Origin: Caballeronia telluris
GTDB lineage: Bacteria > Pseudomonadota > Gammaproteobacteria > Burkholderiales > Burkholderiaceae
Direction: 5' to 3'
DNA: 64,000 bases
Assembly: GCF_001544495.1 (NCBI RefSeq)
Contig: NZ_FCNZ02000021.1
Span: 1-64,000 of the forward strand
Part shown: in pieces, positions 17,079 to 26,062 of the stretch
Position numbering within the stretch: the first letter of the stretch is position 1
Layout of the letters: each line of letters starts with the position of its first letter
Program-made: the position numbers and the translations under genes
The notes under the pieces: model-generated
The model's input: only the letters and a program-made list of their open reading frames with translations
What the model was told of the DNA's origin: nothing
Databases searched by the model: none

Positions 17079-18346
17079 TGTTCGCTCCCGGTTCCCTTGA
17101 TGCGGCTCACCTTCGCGCCGACTGCCGTCAGCTTCGCTTCCATGCGGTCGTAGCCGCGGTCGAGGTGATAGATGCGGTCGATCAGCGTGTCGCCGTCCGC
17201 GCACATCGCCGCGATCACGAGGCTCGCCGACGCGCGCAGGTCGGTCGCCATCACCTTCGCGCCCGACAGTTTTTCGACGCCGGCGACCAGCGCCGTATTG
17301 CCGTCGATCGTGATGCGCGCGCCGAGCCGGTTCAGTTCCTGAACGTGCATGAAACGGTTCTCGAAGATCGTCTCGACGACCTGCGACGTGCCCTTCGCCA
17401 TCGAATTGAGCGCCATGAACTGCGCCTGCATGTCGGTCGGGAATGCCGGATATTCCGACGTGCGGAAGCTCACCGCTTCGGGGCGCTTCGCCATCTTTAC
17501 GCGCATCGAGTCGCCGCTTTCCTCGATCGACACGCCCGCTTCGCGCAGCTTCGCCGTCACGGCATCCAGCAGCGACGGATTCACGTGACGCAGCGTCACG
17601 TCGCCGCCTGCGGCCGCGACCGCGCACAGGAACGTGCCCGCTTCGATACGGTCCGGCACGACCGAATGGCGCGCGCCATGCAGTTTCTCGACGCCGTGAA
17701 TGACGAGCCGGTCCGAACCGATGCCGTCGATCTTCGCGCCCATCTTCACGAGCAGATGCGCGAGATCGCTGACTTCCGGCTCGCGCGCCGCGTTTTCGAT
17801 CACCGTTTCGCCATCGGCGAGAACAGCCGCCATCAGCAGATTTTCCGTACCCGTGACGGTAATCATGTCGGTGATGATGCGCGCGCCCTTCAGGCGCTTC
17901 GCGCGCGCTTCGATGAAGCCGTGCTCGATGTTGATCTCGGCGCCCATCGCCTGCAGGCCCTTGATGTGCTGGTCGACCGGACGCGCGCCGATCGCGCAGC
18001 CGCCCGGCAGCGACACCTTCGCCTCGCCGAAGCGCGCAACGAGCGGCCCGAGCACGAGGATCGAGGCGCGCATCGTCTTCACCATCTCATACGGCGCGAC
18101 GAGGTTGTCGACTTTCGACGCGTTCAGCGTCACGCGTCCGTCGCCGCTCACTTCCGAATTCACGCCCATCTGGCGCAGCAGCTTGAGCATGGTGCGCACG
18201 TCCTGCAGATTCGGAACGTTTTCGAGATGGACGTCGTCGGCGGTGAGCAGGCTTGCGCAGAGAATCGGCAGCGCCGCGTTCTTCGCACCCGATACGACGA
18301 TTTCGCCCGAGAGCTTCGTGCCCCCAGTGATGACCAGTTTGTCCAT
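17075..18346 (-). CDS. murA: UDP-N-acetylglucosamine 1-carboxyvinyltransferase
   Basis: A 423-residue MurA, the first committed enzyme of peptidoglycan synthesis, transferring enolpyruvyl from PEP. The active-site cysteine C117 lies in PGGCAIGARP, so the fosfomycin target residue is intact. The N-terminus has the family SGAKNAALP motif with the conserved Lys22-Asn23 pair. It is full length and translationally coupled to hisG by a four-base overlap, so cell wall and histidine genes share one transcript. Confidence 0.97.
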   Translation of the reverse strand: MDKLVITGGTKLSGEIVVSGAKNAALPILCASLLTADDVHLENVPNLQDVRTMLKLLRQMGVNSEVSGDGRVTLNASKVDNLVAPYEMVKTMRASILVLGPLVARFGEAKVSLPGGCAIGARPVDQHIKGLQAMGAEINIEHGFIEARAKRLKGARIITDMITVTGTENLLMAAVLADGETVIENAAREPEVSDLAHLLVKMGAKIDGIGSDRLVIHGVEKLHGARHSVVPDRIEAGTFLCAVAAAGGDVTLRHVNPSLLDAVTAKLREAGVSIEESGDSMRVKMAKRPEAVSFRTSEYPAFPTDMQAQFMALNSMAKGTSQVVETIFENRFMHVQELNRLGARITIDGNTALVAGVEKLSGAKVMATDLRASASLVIAAMCADGDTLIDRIYHLDRGYDRMEAKLTAVGAKVSRIKGTGSEQ

Positions 18347-18448
18347 GCTTGAAGTGTCCTTCTACCGTGCTTGCTGCTGCGGCGCCGGCATCGGCGTCGC
18401 GATTGACTTGAATACGCGCGCCGGACTCTTCCGGCGACGCGGGTCGGC

Positions 18449-18688
18449 TTACGCCGATTTCCATTCCGCGGGCGTGAGCGTCTTCATGCTGAGCGCGTGG
18501 ATTTCCGCGCGCATACGGTCGCCGAGCGCCGCATAAACCAGCTGATGACGCGCGATCAGGCGCTTGCCTTCGAACGCATCGCTCACGATGGTCGCGAAAA
18601 AATGCTGGCCGTCGCCTTCCACTTCCAGATGCTGGCAGGCGAGGCCGCCAGCGATGTAATCCTTCACTTGTTCCGGGGTCGGCAACAT
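18449..18688 (-). CDS. BolA-family protein (IbaG type)
   Basis: A 79-residue BolA-like protein. It has the class II KH-like core with the FEGKRLIARHQLVYAAL stretch and the invariant C-terminal histidine in EIHALSMKTLTP. Such proteins work with monothiol glutaredoxins in iron-sulfur handling. Its place just before murA and after the ABC-2/mla genes matches the IbaG branch seen upstream of murA in many proteobacteria. The precise partner is not visible here. Confidence 0.9.
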   Translation of the reverse strand: MLPTPEQVKDYIAGGLACQHLEVEGDGQHFFATIVSDAFEGKRLIARHQLVYAALGDRMRAEIHALSMKTLTPAEWKSA

Positions 18689-18706
18689 GGAAGTCTCCTC
18701 AAAAAT

Positions 18707-19462
18707 TCAGTGACGCAGCTTGTAGCCGCTTGCCAGCAGGCGCACACAGATCACCGCCAGCACCGCGAAGAACGCGGCGACGATCCCGAGGCTCGCGAGC
18801 GGACTCACGTCGGACATGCCGAAAAAGCCGTAGCGGAAGCCGTCGATCATGTAGAAAAACGGATTCAGCCGCGACACCTCGCGCCAGACAGGCGGCAGCG
18901 TATGCGTCGAGTAGAACACGCCCGACAGGAACGTGAGCGGCATGATCAGGAAATTCTGAAACGCGGCGAGCTGATCGAACTTGTCGGCCCAGATGCCGGC
19001 GATCAGCCCGAGCGTGCCGAGAATCGCCGATCCGAGCACCGCGAACGCAATGATGTAGATGGGCGCGGAAAATGACATCGGAATGAACCACACCGTGACG
19101 ATAAATACGCCGAATCCTACGGTCAGCCCGCGCACCACCGACGCCAGCACGTAGGCGAAATACATTTCCCAGTGCGCGATCGGCGGCAGCAGGACGAACA
19201 CGAGATTGCCCGTGATCTTCGACTGGATCAGCGACGACGAACTGTTCGCGAACGAATTCTGCAGCACGCTCATCATCACGAGGCCGGGCACGAGAAAGCT
19301 CGTGTACGCGACGCCCGGATACACCTGCACGTGGCTCGACAGCGCGTGGCCGAAGATCATCAGATAAAGGAGCGCGGTGATCACCGGCGCGAGCACCGTC
19401 TGGAAAGCGACTTTCCAGAAACGCAGGATTTCCTTGTAAAACAGTGTCCTGAAACCGCTCAT
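18707..19462 (-). CDS. ABC-2 type transporter permease (NodJ-like)
   Basis: A 251-residue ABC-2 permease with six predicted membrane helices. It begins MSGFRTLFYKEILRFWKV, and the C-terminal third contains the family stretch LNPFFYMIDGFRYGFFG. The ATG overlaps the stop of the ATPase gene as ATGA, so the two form one exporter. By architecture it belongs to the NodIJ/YadGH-like group; the exported substrate is unknown. It lies directly before ibaG and murA. Confidence 0.92.
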   Translation of the reverse strand: MSGFRTLFYKEILRFWKVAFQTVLAPVITALLYLMIFGHALSSHVQVYPGVAYTSFLVPGLVMMSVLQNSFANSSSSLIQSKITGNLVFVLLPPIAHWEMYFAYVLASVVRGLTVGFGVFIVTVWFIPMSFSAPIYIIAFAVLGSAILGTLGLIAGIWADKFDQLAAFQNFLIMPLTFLSGVFYSTHTLPPVWREVSRLNPFFYMIDGFRYGFFGMSDVSPLASLGIVAAFFAVLAVICVRLLASGYKLRH

Positions 19463-20385
19463 GAAAGCCCCTCGACGACTTCGGGTTCGTTCATGACCTG
19501 CACGAACACATCTTCCAGATCGGCCTTGCGCACGTCGATTTCGTCGAACGTGCAACCGGCCGCGCGGCATTTCGCGAGAATCGGCTCGACTTCGTCGTAG
19601 CTCGTGAGCCGCAGCAGGTGTTGCGCGCCGGACACCGCGTGCGGATCGACTTCCAGCGGACGCAGGTCGGCCGGCAGCACGCCCCGCTTGAGGCGCAGAA
19701 ACAACTGCATGCCCGCGAAACGCTGCAACAGCGCGCTCGTGCGTTCGAGCGCGACGACTTCCCCGCGCCGCAGCATCGCGAGCCGGTCGCACAGCGACTC
19801 GGCTTCTTCCAGATAGTGCGTGGTGAGCACAATCGTGTGGCCTTCGCGATTCAGGCGCGAGATGAACTTCCACAGCGTCTGGCGCAATTCGACGTCGACG
19901 CCGGCGGTCGGCTCGTCGAGCACGATCACGGGCGGGCGGTGCACCAGCGCCTGCGCGACCAACACGCGCCGCTTCATCCCGCCCGACAGCGCGCGCGTGT
20001 TGACGTCGGCCTTCTCGGTGAGATCGAGATTCGCCATGACTTCGTCGATCCAGTCGTCGTTGTGGCGCAAGCCGAAGTAGCCCGACTGGATGCGCAGCGA
20101 CTCGCGCACGGTGAAGAACGGATCGAAGACGAGTTCCTGCGGCACGATGCCGAGCGCGCGGCGCGCGGCGCGGAAATCGCTGACGACGTCATGCCCGCGG
20201 ACCGAGATCGTGCCGCTGTCGGCGCGTGCTAGGCCCGCGAGAATGCTGATGAGGGTGGTTTTGCCCGCTCCGTTGGGACCGAGCAGGCCGAAGAATTCGC
20301 CTTCTTCCACCGAGAAACTCACGCCTTTGAGCGCTTGCAGCTCTTTGTAGCGCTTTCTGACGTTTCGGATTTCTATGGCTGGCAT
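19459..20385 (-). CDS. ABC transporter ATP-binding protein (NodI-like)
   Basis: A 308-residue ABC ATPase that would drive the ABC-2 permease encoded next to it. Walker A is GPNGAGKTT (36-44), the signature is LSGGMKRR, and Walker B is VIVLDEPTAG followed by TTHYLEEAE. A C-terminal extension of about 90 residues is typical of drug- and polysaccharide-type ABC-2 ATPases. The ATG at 20385 gives the family start MPAIEIRNVRKRY. Confidence 0.94.
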   Translation of the reverse strand: MPAIEIRNVRKRYKELQALKGVSFSVEEGEFFGLLGPNGAGKTTLISILAGLARADSGTISVRGHDVVSDFRAARRALGIVPQELVFDPFFTVRESLRIQSGYFGLRHNDDWIDEVMANLDLTEKADVNTRALSGGMKRRVLVAQALVHRPPVIVLDEPTAGVDVELRQTLWKFISRLNREGHTIVLTTHYLEEAESLCDRLAMLRRGEVVALERTSALLQRFAGMQLFLRLKRGVLPADLRPLEVDPHAVSGAQHLLRLTSYDEVEPILAKCRAAGCTFDEIDVRKADLEDVFVQVMNEPEVVEGLS

Positions 20386-20495
20386 GACAGTGCGCGCGCC
20401 GGAGGGGGCGGCGCCTCGAATTGTGCGGTACTGGAACGTGGCCGGCATCGTTTCAGGCCGAAAAAGGGCCGGGTGACGTGCCGAAAAAACGTTTG

Positions 20496-20501
20496 ATTAT
20501 A
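20496..20501 (-). promoter_or_regulatory. possible -10 element for the ABC-2/ibaG/murA/his transcript
   Basis: A perfect TATAAT on the minus strand, about 110 bases upstream of the ABC ATPase start, in the 214-base gap after mlaB. No good -35 is present at 16-18 bases (the best hexamer is GGTCGG). The rest of the gap shows no gene. A transcript could also simply continue from mla. Confidence 0.35.
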
Positions 20502-20599
20502 GGGCAAACCGGCTTTGGCCGACCCGAGCGAGGTCCTGCCCGGCGTTGCGCAGCCGACGGACGATCCCGCCCCGCGCCGCTGGCTGCGTCAGTGCAGGA

Positions 20600-20926
20600 T
20601 CAATGTCGGAAGGTGAGGAGCGTATCGACGCCATAGGCTTGCGCGAGACTGGCAAGCCCGGTGGGAAGGTTCACGACGGCGAGCGCGCCGCCACGCGACG
20701 ACGCCGCGCGCTGCCATGCGAGCAGCACGGCAAGCGCGGACGAATCGAACTGGCGCAGCGGCGCGCAATCGACTTCGGTCGCGCCGGCCGCGATCCGCGA
20801 CAAACCCGCTTCGAGCGCCGCCTTTGCGCTTTCGTGCGTCAGCGACGCGGCGGTCTGGAAGCGGCCAGCGGACGGGCTGGCCGCTACGCCGGCGGCAGAC
20901 AGGCCAGCGGAATTCACGCTGCTCAC
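20600..20926 (-). CDS. mlaB: STAS-domain protein MlaB
   Basis: A 108-residue STAS-domain protein, the cytoplasmic partner that stabilises the MlaF ATPase in the MlaFEDB phospholipid transporter. The STAS core contains ATEVDCAPLRQFDSSALAVL, including the conserved Asp-Ser-Ser loop. I chose the GTG at 20926 because it overlaps the mlaC stop as GTGA; a longer frame would start inside mlaC. It is the last mla gene. Confidence 0.87.
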   Translation of the reverse strand: MSSVNSAGLSAAGVAASPSAGRFQTAASLTHESAKAALEAGLSRIAAGATEVDCAPLRQFDSSALAVLLAWQRAASSRGGALAVVNLPTGLASLAQAYGVDTLLTFRH

Positions 20927-21552
20927 GATGCCTTGCCGCTCGCGAGTTGCTGGTTGCGCTGCGTGAGGAACTGCAGCAGCCCGTCGACGCCATGCTGCGA
21001 AATCTGCTCGTTGAACTGCTGCTGGTAGGCCTGGATCAGCCACGCGCCGAGCACGTTGATGTCGTAGACCTTCCAGCCCTGCTGCGTCTTGTAGAGACGA
21101 TAGTCGAGCTCGATGGGCGAGCCGTTGTTGATGACGACCGAGCGCACCACGACGTCCGTATCTTCCGGCGCCGCGCGGAACGGCTTGTACTGGACCTGCT
21201 GGTCACGCACCTGCGCGAGCGCGCCCGAATACGTACGGATCAGGAGCATTTTGAACTGCTCGACGATCTCCTTTTGCTGCTGCGGCGTGGCGGTGTTCCA
21301 GTTGCGGCCCATCACGAGACGCGTGGTGCGCGTGAAGTCCGTGTACGGCAGGATCTTCTCGTTCACGAGTTCCGTGATGCGCGTGATGCTGCCCGACTGG
21401 ATCTGCTTGTCCGCCTTGATCTGGTCGAGCACCTGCTGCGTGACGGTCTTCATCATCACGTCCGGATTGCTCGTATCGACGGCCTGCGCGGATGCGCCAT
21501 TGCAAAACGCCATGAAGACCGCGAAAAGGGGAAGCAACAATAATTTTTTCAT
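20923..21552 (-). CDS. mlaC: periplasmic phospholipid-binding protein MlaC
   Basis: A 209-residue periplasmic lipid chaperone that shuttles phospholipid between the outer-membrane MlaA complex and inner-membrane MlaFEDB. A Sec signal peptide (about 1-22, MKKLLLLPLFAVFM...GASAQA) precedes the Tol_Tol_Ttg2 domain. The ATG at 21552 puts the signal peptide at the N-terminus. A 123-base gap separates it from mlaA. Confidence 0.93.
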   Translation of the reverse strand: MKKLLLLPLFAVFMAFCNGASAQAVDTSNPDVMMKTVTQQVLDQIKADKQIQSGSITRITELVNEKILPYTDFTRTTRLVMGRNWNTATPQQQKEIVEQFKMLLIRTYSGALAQVRDQQVQYKPFRAAPEDTDVVVRSVVINNGSPIELDYRLYKTQQGWKVYDINVLGAWLIQAYQQQFNEQISQHGVDGLLQFLTQRNQQLASGKAS

Positions 21553-21675
21553 CTCAGACCCTGCGTGAAAGTGGCTTGGGTTTGAACGTGGCACCGTTTC
21601 CGAGTTCACCCGCCACCTCGTCCAAACCGTCGTAATACCTGTCAAAAATGTTACCGCTCGTTAGATGCCGGCGAA

Positions 21676-22626
21676 TCAACGTAAGCGAATCGAAGGGAAC
21701 GATGGCACGCGCGGCGGCACGTACTGGTTGCCCGGAATCGTGTTGGTAGCACTCGCCGGCTTCGGCGCTTCCGCCGTGCCGGACGCCGCTTCCGGCGCCG
21801 AAGCCCCGGTTGCCGGAACAGCGGTCGCCGAGGCCGGAGCCAGCGGCGTCGCCGTCGCGGACGCCCCGGTGACCGGGGCCGCGCCAGCGGCGGTGTCGTC
21901 GTAAGTCGGCGGCGCCGCGTCGTCGTAATCCGGCGCCGCGCCGTCGCCGCCCGAGATCAGGTACTGCCGACGCTGCAAGTATGCATTGCGGACGAACGAA
22001 TATTTGTCGAGCGCGGCATCCGCGAGCACATCGCTCGCGCCGAGCAGGTTCGCGCGCACGTCGATGAGATTCACGCCGTACAGCGCCCAGCTCACCGAAT
22101 CCGGCTTCACGTAGGTGAGCGGATTGCCGAAATAATCGACGACCGTACCGCCCGTGTCGCGCACCGTGCTCGGCCCGAGCAGCGGCAGCACGAGGTACGG
22201 TCCCGGCGGCACGCCGTAGTGGCCAAGCGTCAGGCCGAAGTCGGCCTGGTGCTTCGGCAGCTTCGCGATGGTCGCGACGTCGAACAGGCCGCCGACGCCG
22301 AATACCGTGTTCATCGCGACGCGCACGATGTCCGACACGCCATCGGCGATCTTCAGTTGCAGCAGGTTGTTCGCCGCGATGTAGACGTCGCCGATATTGG
22401 AAAAGAAGTTCGTGACACTGTTACGCACCGGCTCCGGGATCGCCCAGACGTACGCCTTCGCCACGGGCTTAAGCGCAACCTGGTCGAGCGTGTCGTTGAT
22501 CGTGAACATCGTCCGGTTATAGCTTTCGAGCGGATCGCCCTTCGTCGGCGTCGTCACGGTCGCGCAGCCGGCGACCAGTGCCGCCGCCATCACGATTCCC
22601 GCGCTTTTCAAGCGCATCGCCTGCAT
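21676..22626 (-). CDS. mlaA: outer-membrane lipoprotein MlaA (VacJ)
   Basis: A 316-residue VacJ-family lipoprotein that removes misplaced phospholipid from the outer leaflet. The lipobox ALVAGC places the lipidated cysteine at C21. The conserved core (about 30-235) includes DPLESYNRTMF and FGLTLGHYGVPPGPYLVLP. A long Ala/Pro/Thr-rich, low-complexity C-terminal tail of about 80 residues is additional. GGAG six bases upstream supports the first ATG. In E. coli mlaA is encoded separately; here it sits inside the mla operon. Confidence 0.95.
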   Translation of the reverse strand: MQAMRLKSAGIVMAAALVAGCATVTTPTKGDPLESYNRTMFTINDTLDQVALKPVAKAYVWAIPEPVRNSVTNFFSNIGDVYIAANNLLQLKIADGVSDIVRVAMNTVFGVGGLFDVATIAKLPKHQADFGLTLGHYGVPPGPYLVLPLLGPSTVRDTGGTVVDYFGNPLTYVKPDSVSWALYGVNLIDVRANLLGASDVLADAALDKYSFVRNAYLQRRQYLISGGDGAAPDYDDAAPPTYDDTAAGAAPVTGASATATPLAPASATAVPATGASAPEAASGTAEAPKPASATNTIPGNQYVPPRVPSFPSIRLR

Positions 22627-22636
22627 GCCCTTCTCC

Positions 22637-23206
22637 TTATTGACCTGCCGCGCCCGAGGCGCCTGCCGAACCCATCGCGCTCGCCGCGCCCGGAAAAGCG
22701 GGCGCAGGCGCAGCCGGCGCAGCGGGCGCGCCGCCCGGTTTCGATGCGCCGGAATCCGCCGCCTTGTTGTACAGGAACTGGCCGATCAGGTTTTCGAGCA
22801 CCACGGCCGATTGCGTCATGGAAATCGTGTCGCCGTTCTTGAGCATCTGGTCGTCGCCGCCCGGTTCGAGGCCGATGTACTGCTCGCCGAGCAGTCCGGA
22901 CGTCAGGATCTTCGCCGACGTATCTTTCGGAAATTCGAATTGCTTGTCGATGTCGATGGTGACGACGGCCTGGTACGTGTTCCGGTCGAACCCGATCGCA
23001 CCGACCCGGCCGACCGTCACGCCCGCGCTCTTCACCGGTGCGCGCGCCTTCAGGCCGCCGATGTTGTCGAATTTCAGCTTCACCGCGTAGGTCGGCTGGA
23101 AGGAAAGCGAGCTCATGTTGCCGGCTTTGAGCGCAAGAAACAGCAGCGCCACGAAACCCAGCACCACGAACAGGCCGACCCAGAAGTCGAGAGCAGTCTT
23201 TTTCAT
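22637..23206 (-). CDS. mlaD: MCE-domain protein MlaD
   Basis: A 189-residue MlaD, which forms the periplasmic hexameric MCE ring of the phospholipid transporter. One N-terminal membrane helix (about 7-27) is followed by the MCE domain (about 38-115, with VKSAGVTVGRVGAIG and SGLLGEQYIGLEPGG). The C-terminus is Ala/Pro/Gly-rich. It lies ten bases before mlaA and 92 bases after mlaE. Confidence 0.95.
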   Translation of the reverse strand: MKKTALDFWVGLFVVLGFVALLFLALKAGNMSSLSFQPTYAVKLKFDNIGGLKARAPVKSAGVTVGRVGAIGFDRNTYQAVVTIDIDKQFEFPKDTSAKILTSGLLGEQYIGLEPGGDDQMLKNGDTISMTQSAVVLENLIGQFLYNKAADSGASKPGGAPAAPAAPAPAFPGAASAMGSAGASGAAGQ

Positions 23207-23298
23207 CGTCTATCCAAAGAGAATCTTGTCGTAGAACGGCGCGAAGGACTGTGCCCTTCGCCGCGCCCGCCACGCGCGGACGCCGTTCAACATGCGAC

Positions 23299-24066
23299 CT
23301 AGCTGAACATCAGCGCAGTCAGCAGGAAATCGAGGCCGAGCACGGCAAGCGATGCGTACACGACGGTCTTGGTCGTCGCGCGCGATACGCCTTCCGGCGT
23401 CGGCTTCGCTTCATAGCCCTGAAACAACGCGATGAACGTCACCGCGAAACCGAACACGACGCTCTTGATCACGCCGTTGCCGACGTCGCGCCAGACGTCC
23501 ACGCCGCCTTGCATCTGCGACCAGAACGCGCCGGCATCGACGCCGATCATCAGCACGCCGACCACGTACCCGCCGATCACGCCGACCGCGGAAAAGATCG
23601 CGGCGAGGATCGGCATCGAGATGATCCCGGCCCACATGCGCGGCGCGACGACGACCTTGAGCGGATCGACCGCCATCATTTCCATTGCCGTGAGCTGCTC
23701 GCCGGCTTTCATCAGGCCGATTTCGGCGGTGAGCGACGTGCCCGCGCGCCCCGCGAACAGGAGCGCGGTCACGACCGGCCCGAGTTCGCGCACGAGCGAC
23801 AGCGCAACCAGCAGCCCGAGCGCCTGTTCGGAACCATAGCGATTGAGTGTGTAATAACCCTGCAAGCCGAGCACGAAGCCGACGAACAACCCCGACACCG
23901 CGATGATCACCAGCGAATAATTGCCGACGAAATGGATCTGTTTCGTGACAAGACGCGGACGGCGCAGCAGCGGGCAGAATTCGAGCACGAGGCGCACGAA
24001 CATGCGCGTCGCGTAACCGGCGGTGCCGAAGCCGTCGAGCACCCAGCGTCCGAGCGCGCTGATCAT
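23299..24066 (-). CDS. mlaE: phospholipid ABC transporter permease MlaE
   Basis: A 255-residue MlaE permease with the N-terminal amphipathic helix and five membrane helices of the family. The conserved stretch LGPVVTALLFAGRAGTSLTAEIG is the coupling region that contacts MlaF. Length is normal. Its start overlaps the mlaF stop by four bases. Confidence 0.96.
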   Translation of the reverse strand: MISALGRWVLDGFGTAGYATRMFVRLVLEFCPLLRRPRLVTKQIHFVGNYSLVIIAVSGLFVGFVLGLQGYYTLNRYGSEQALGLLVALSLVRELGPVVTALLFAGRAGTSLTAEIGLMKAGEQLTAMEMMAVDPLKVVVAPRMWAGIISMPILAAIFSAVGVIGGYVVGVLMIGVDAGAFWSQMQGGVDVWRDVGNGVIKSVVFGFAVTFIALFQGYEAKPTPEGVSRATTKTVVYASLAVLGLDFLLTALMFS

Positions 24067-24878
24067 GCCTTGCCTCCGATACCGAAGTCCGCCGCGAGTG
24101 GCGAGGCGGCGTAGTGGAACTTGAACGGGCCGTCCGGCGCGCCGTCGATGAACTGGCGTACCGACGGGTCCGTCGACGCGCGCAACTGGGCCGGCGTGCC
24201 CTCGGCGAGAATGCCGCCGTTCGCGATGAAGTACACGTAATCGGCGATCGCGAACGATTCGGGCACGTCGTGCGTCACGAGAATCGACGTTGCACCGAGC
24301 GCGCTGTTCAGCGTGCGGATCAGGTTCGCGGTGATGCCGAGCGAAATCGGGTCGAGCCCGGCGAACGGCTCGTCGTACATCATGAGTTCGGGATCGAGCG
24401 CGATCGCGCGGGCAAGCGCCACGCGGCGCGCCATGCCGCCCGAAATCTCCGACGGCGCCAGATCGCGCGCGCCGCGCAGGCCGACCGCGTTCAGCTTCAT
24501 CAGCACGAGATCGCGCAGGAGTTCTTCGGGCAGGTCGGTGTGCTCGCGCAGCGGGAAGGCGACGTTTTCGAAGACGGTCTGATCGGTAAACAGCGCGCCG
24601 AACTGGAACAGCATGCCCATCTTGCGGCGCAGCGCGTAGAGGCCGTCGCGGCTTTGTGCACCGACGTCGGTGCCGCCGAAGCGTACCTGGCCGCGGTTCG
24701 CCTTCACGAGACCGCCGATCAAACGCAGGATGGTCGTCTTGCCGCAGCCGGAGCCGCCCATGACCGCGACCACCTGACCACGCGTGAAACGCATGTTCAG
24801 GTTCGACAAAACGAGCCGGTCGCCGTAACCGAAGTCGACGTCGCGAAGCTCTAGCAGGGTCTCGGGGGAAACAGACAC
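24063..24878 (-). CDS. mlaF: phospholipid ABC transporter ATP-binding protein MlaF
   Basis: A 271-residue ATPase of the MlaFEDB transporter. Walker A is GGSGCGKTT (41-49), the signature is EISGGMARRVALARAIA, and Walker B is LMMYDEPFAGLDP. The start is uncertain. I use the GTG at 24878; a TTG at 24902 would add eight residues but lies within a few bases of the start predicted by the TATAAT at 24912-24917. It is first in mlaFEDACB. Confidence 0.9.
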   Translation of the reverse strand: MSVSPETLLELRDVDFGYGDRLVLSNLNMRFTRGQVVAVMGGSGCGKTTILRLIGGLVKANRGQVRFGGTDVGAQSRDGLYALRRKMGMLFQFGALFTDQTVFENVAFPLREHTDLPEELLRDLVLMKLNAVGLRGARDLAPSEISGGMARRVALARAIALDPELMMYDEPFAGLDPISLGITANLIRTLNSALGATSILVTHDVPESFAIADYVYFIANGGILAEGTPAQLRASTDPSVRQFIDGAPDGPFKFHYAASPLAADFGIGGKA

Positions 24879-24911
24879 GGAGGCAGGCAATCCTTTACGC
24901 AAAGAGGCCGA

Positions 24912-24917
24912 ATTATA
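24912..24917 (-). promoter_or_regulatory. possible -10 element for the mla operon
   Basis: A perfect TATAAT on the minus strand in the 80-base gap between thiE and mlaF. The spacing region upstream lacks a convincing -35 hexamer. If used, transcription would start near 24905, leaving a leader of about 27 bases to the GTG start. Confidence 0.4.
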
Positions 24918-24982
24918 GGGCCTGTGCGTAAACGATGCCTTGGCCTACCTTTCGACTAGTGAATTTTTCCGAATTTTCAACA

Positions 24983-26062
24983 TTATCTCGCGAACTCATG
25001 TTGCAACGCAGAAACCGCCGCCGCGACGTCCTGCGCCTCGGTCACGGCGCGCACGACCGCCGCGCTGCCTACGCCGGTCGCCAGCACGTCGCGAAGCACG
25101 TCGCCATTGACGCCGCCGATCGCCACGAGCGGTACGCGGCCGTCGAGCAGGCGCACGTAGCGTGCCAGCCGCGCGAGCCCTTGCGGCGCGGTCGGCATGA
25201 CTTTGGTCGTCGTCGGGAAGACGGCGCCGAGCGCCAGATAGCTCGGCCTGAAATGCAGCGCGCGCAGCATTTCGTAATAGCCGTGCGTCGAAAGACCGAG
25301 CCGCACGCCGGCCTTCGCGATCGCGTCGAGATCGGCGGTCTGGACGTCTTCCTGTCCCAGATGGACGCCATACGCGCCTGCCGCAATCGCCTCGCGCCAG
25401 TGATCGTTGATGAACAACTGCGCCTGGTGCTTTCGCCCGGCATTCACCGACCATTCGATCTCGCGTTTCAGGTCGTCGGCGTCGGTCGATTTGCGGCGCA
25501 GTTGCGCCGTCAGCACGCCGAGATCGAGCACGCGTTCGACCCATTGCGCGGACGGCAGCACAGGATACAGGCCGAGCCGCAGCGGGCATTCGGGAAACGG
25601 CGTCGCAGGCGCGTCGCTCAGGTCGCCGACGCGCGGAAACGTAGCGAAATCGACGGGCCATGCGTCTGTCTTGCTCTCGTCGCCCGCGCGCCACGCGAGC
25701 GCGAGCACGAGCGCGTCGTGCGGCTCGAAGTCGCAGTCGAGGAACGCGGCGAGCGCCGCGAGCCAGTCGTCGGAACGCTCGCCTTCGAGCACGAAGCGCT
25801 CGTCGCCGCGTCGCAGAACCGCACGTTCGCCGTGCGCTTCGAGCACGGCGGCGCCATCGGCGAGCAGGCGACCGACGTCCGCGTCATGTTGCTCGGTGAA
25901 GACGATCAGATCGTTCGCGCCGTGCGCGTCGGGCGCGGTCAGGCAGATGCGCCAAGGCTTCGACGCCGCCGGCCACTCGCCGAGACGCGCGCGGATGCGC
26001 TCGGCGACTTCCGTCAGTTCGTCCGCCGGCGGCCAGAAAATCTCGCGATTCAGCAAGCTCAT
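24983..26062 (-). CDS. thiE: thiamine phosphate synthase with N-terminal extension
   Basis: A 359-residue protein whose C-terminal part (about 160-355) is thiamine phosphate synthase, joining the thiazole and pyrimidine phosphates. Its TIM-barrel motifs include LFINDHWREAIAAGAYGVHLGQED, STHGYYE and the phosphate-binding VAIGGVNG. About 155 residues precede this domain, roughly doubling the usual length of about 210; I do not recognise that extension. The ATG overlaps the thiG stop as ATGA. Last gene of the thi operon. Confidence 0.93.
   Translation of the reverse strand: MSLLNREIFWPPADELTEVAERIRARLGEWPAASKPWRICLTAPDAHGANDLIVFTEQHDADVGRLLADGAAVLEAHGERAVLRRGDERFVLEGERSDDWLAALAAFLDCDFEPHDALVLALAWRAGDESKTDAWPVDFATFPRVGDLSDAPATPFPECPLRLGLYPVLPSAQWVERVLDLGVLTAQLRRKSTDADDLKREIEWSVNAGRKHQAQLFINDHWREAIAAGAYGVHLGQEDVQTADLDAIAKAGVRLGLSTHGYYEMLRALHFRPSYLALGAVFPTTTKVMPTAPQGLARLARYVRLLDGRVPLVAIGGVNGDVLRDVLATGVGSAAVVRAVTEAQDVAAAVSALQHEFAR

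Noticed and set aside
15321..17153. A long plus-strand frame opposite hisD and hisG
   Set aside because: Same antisense artefact; no domain, start signal or promoter.
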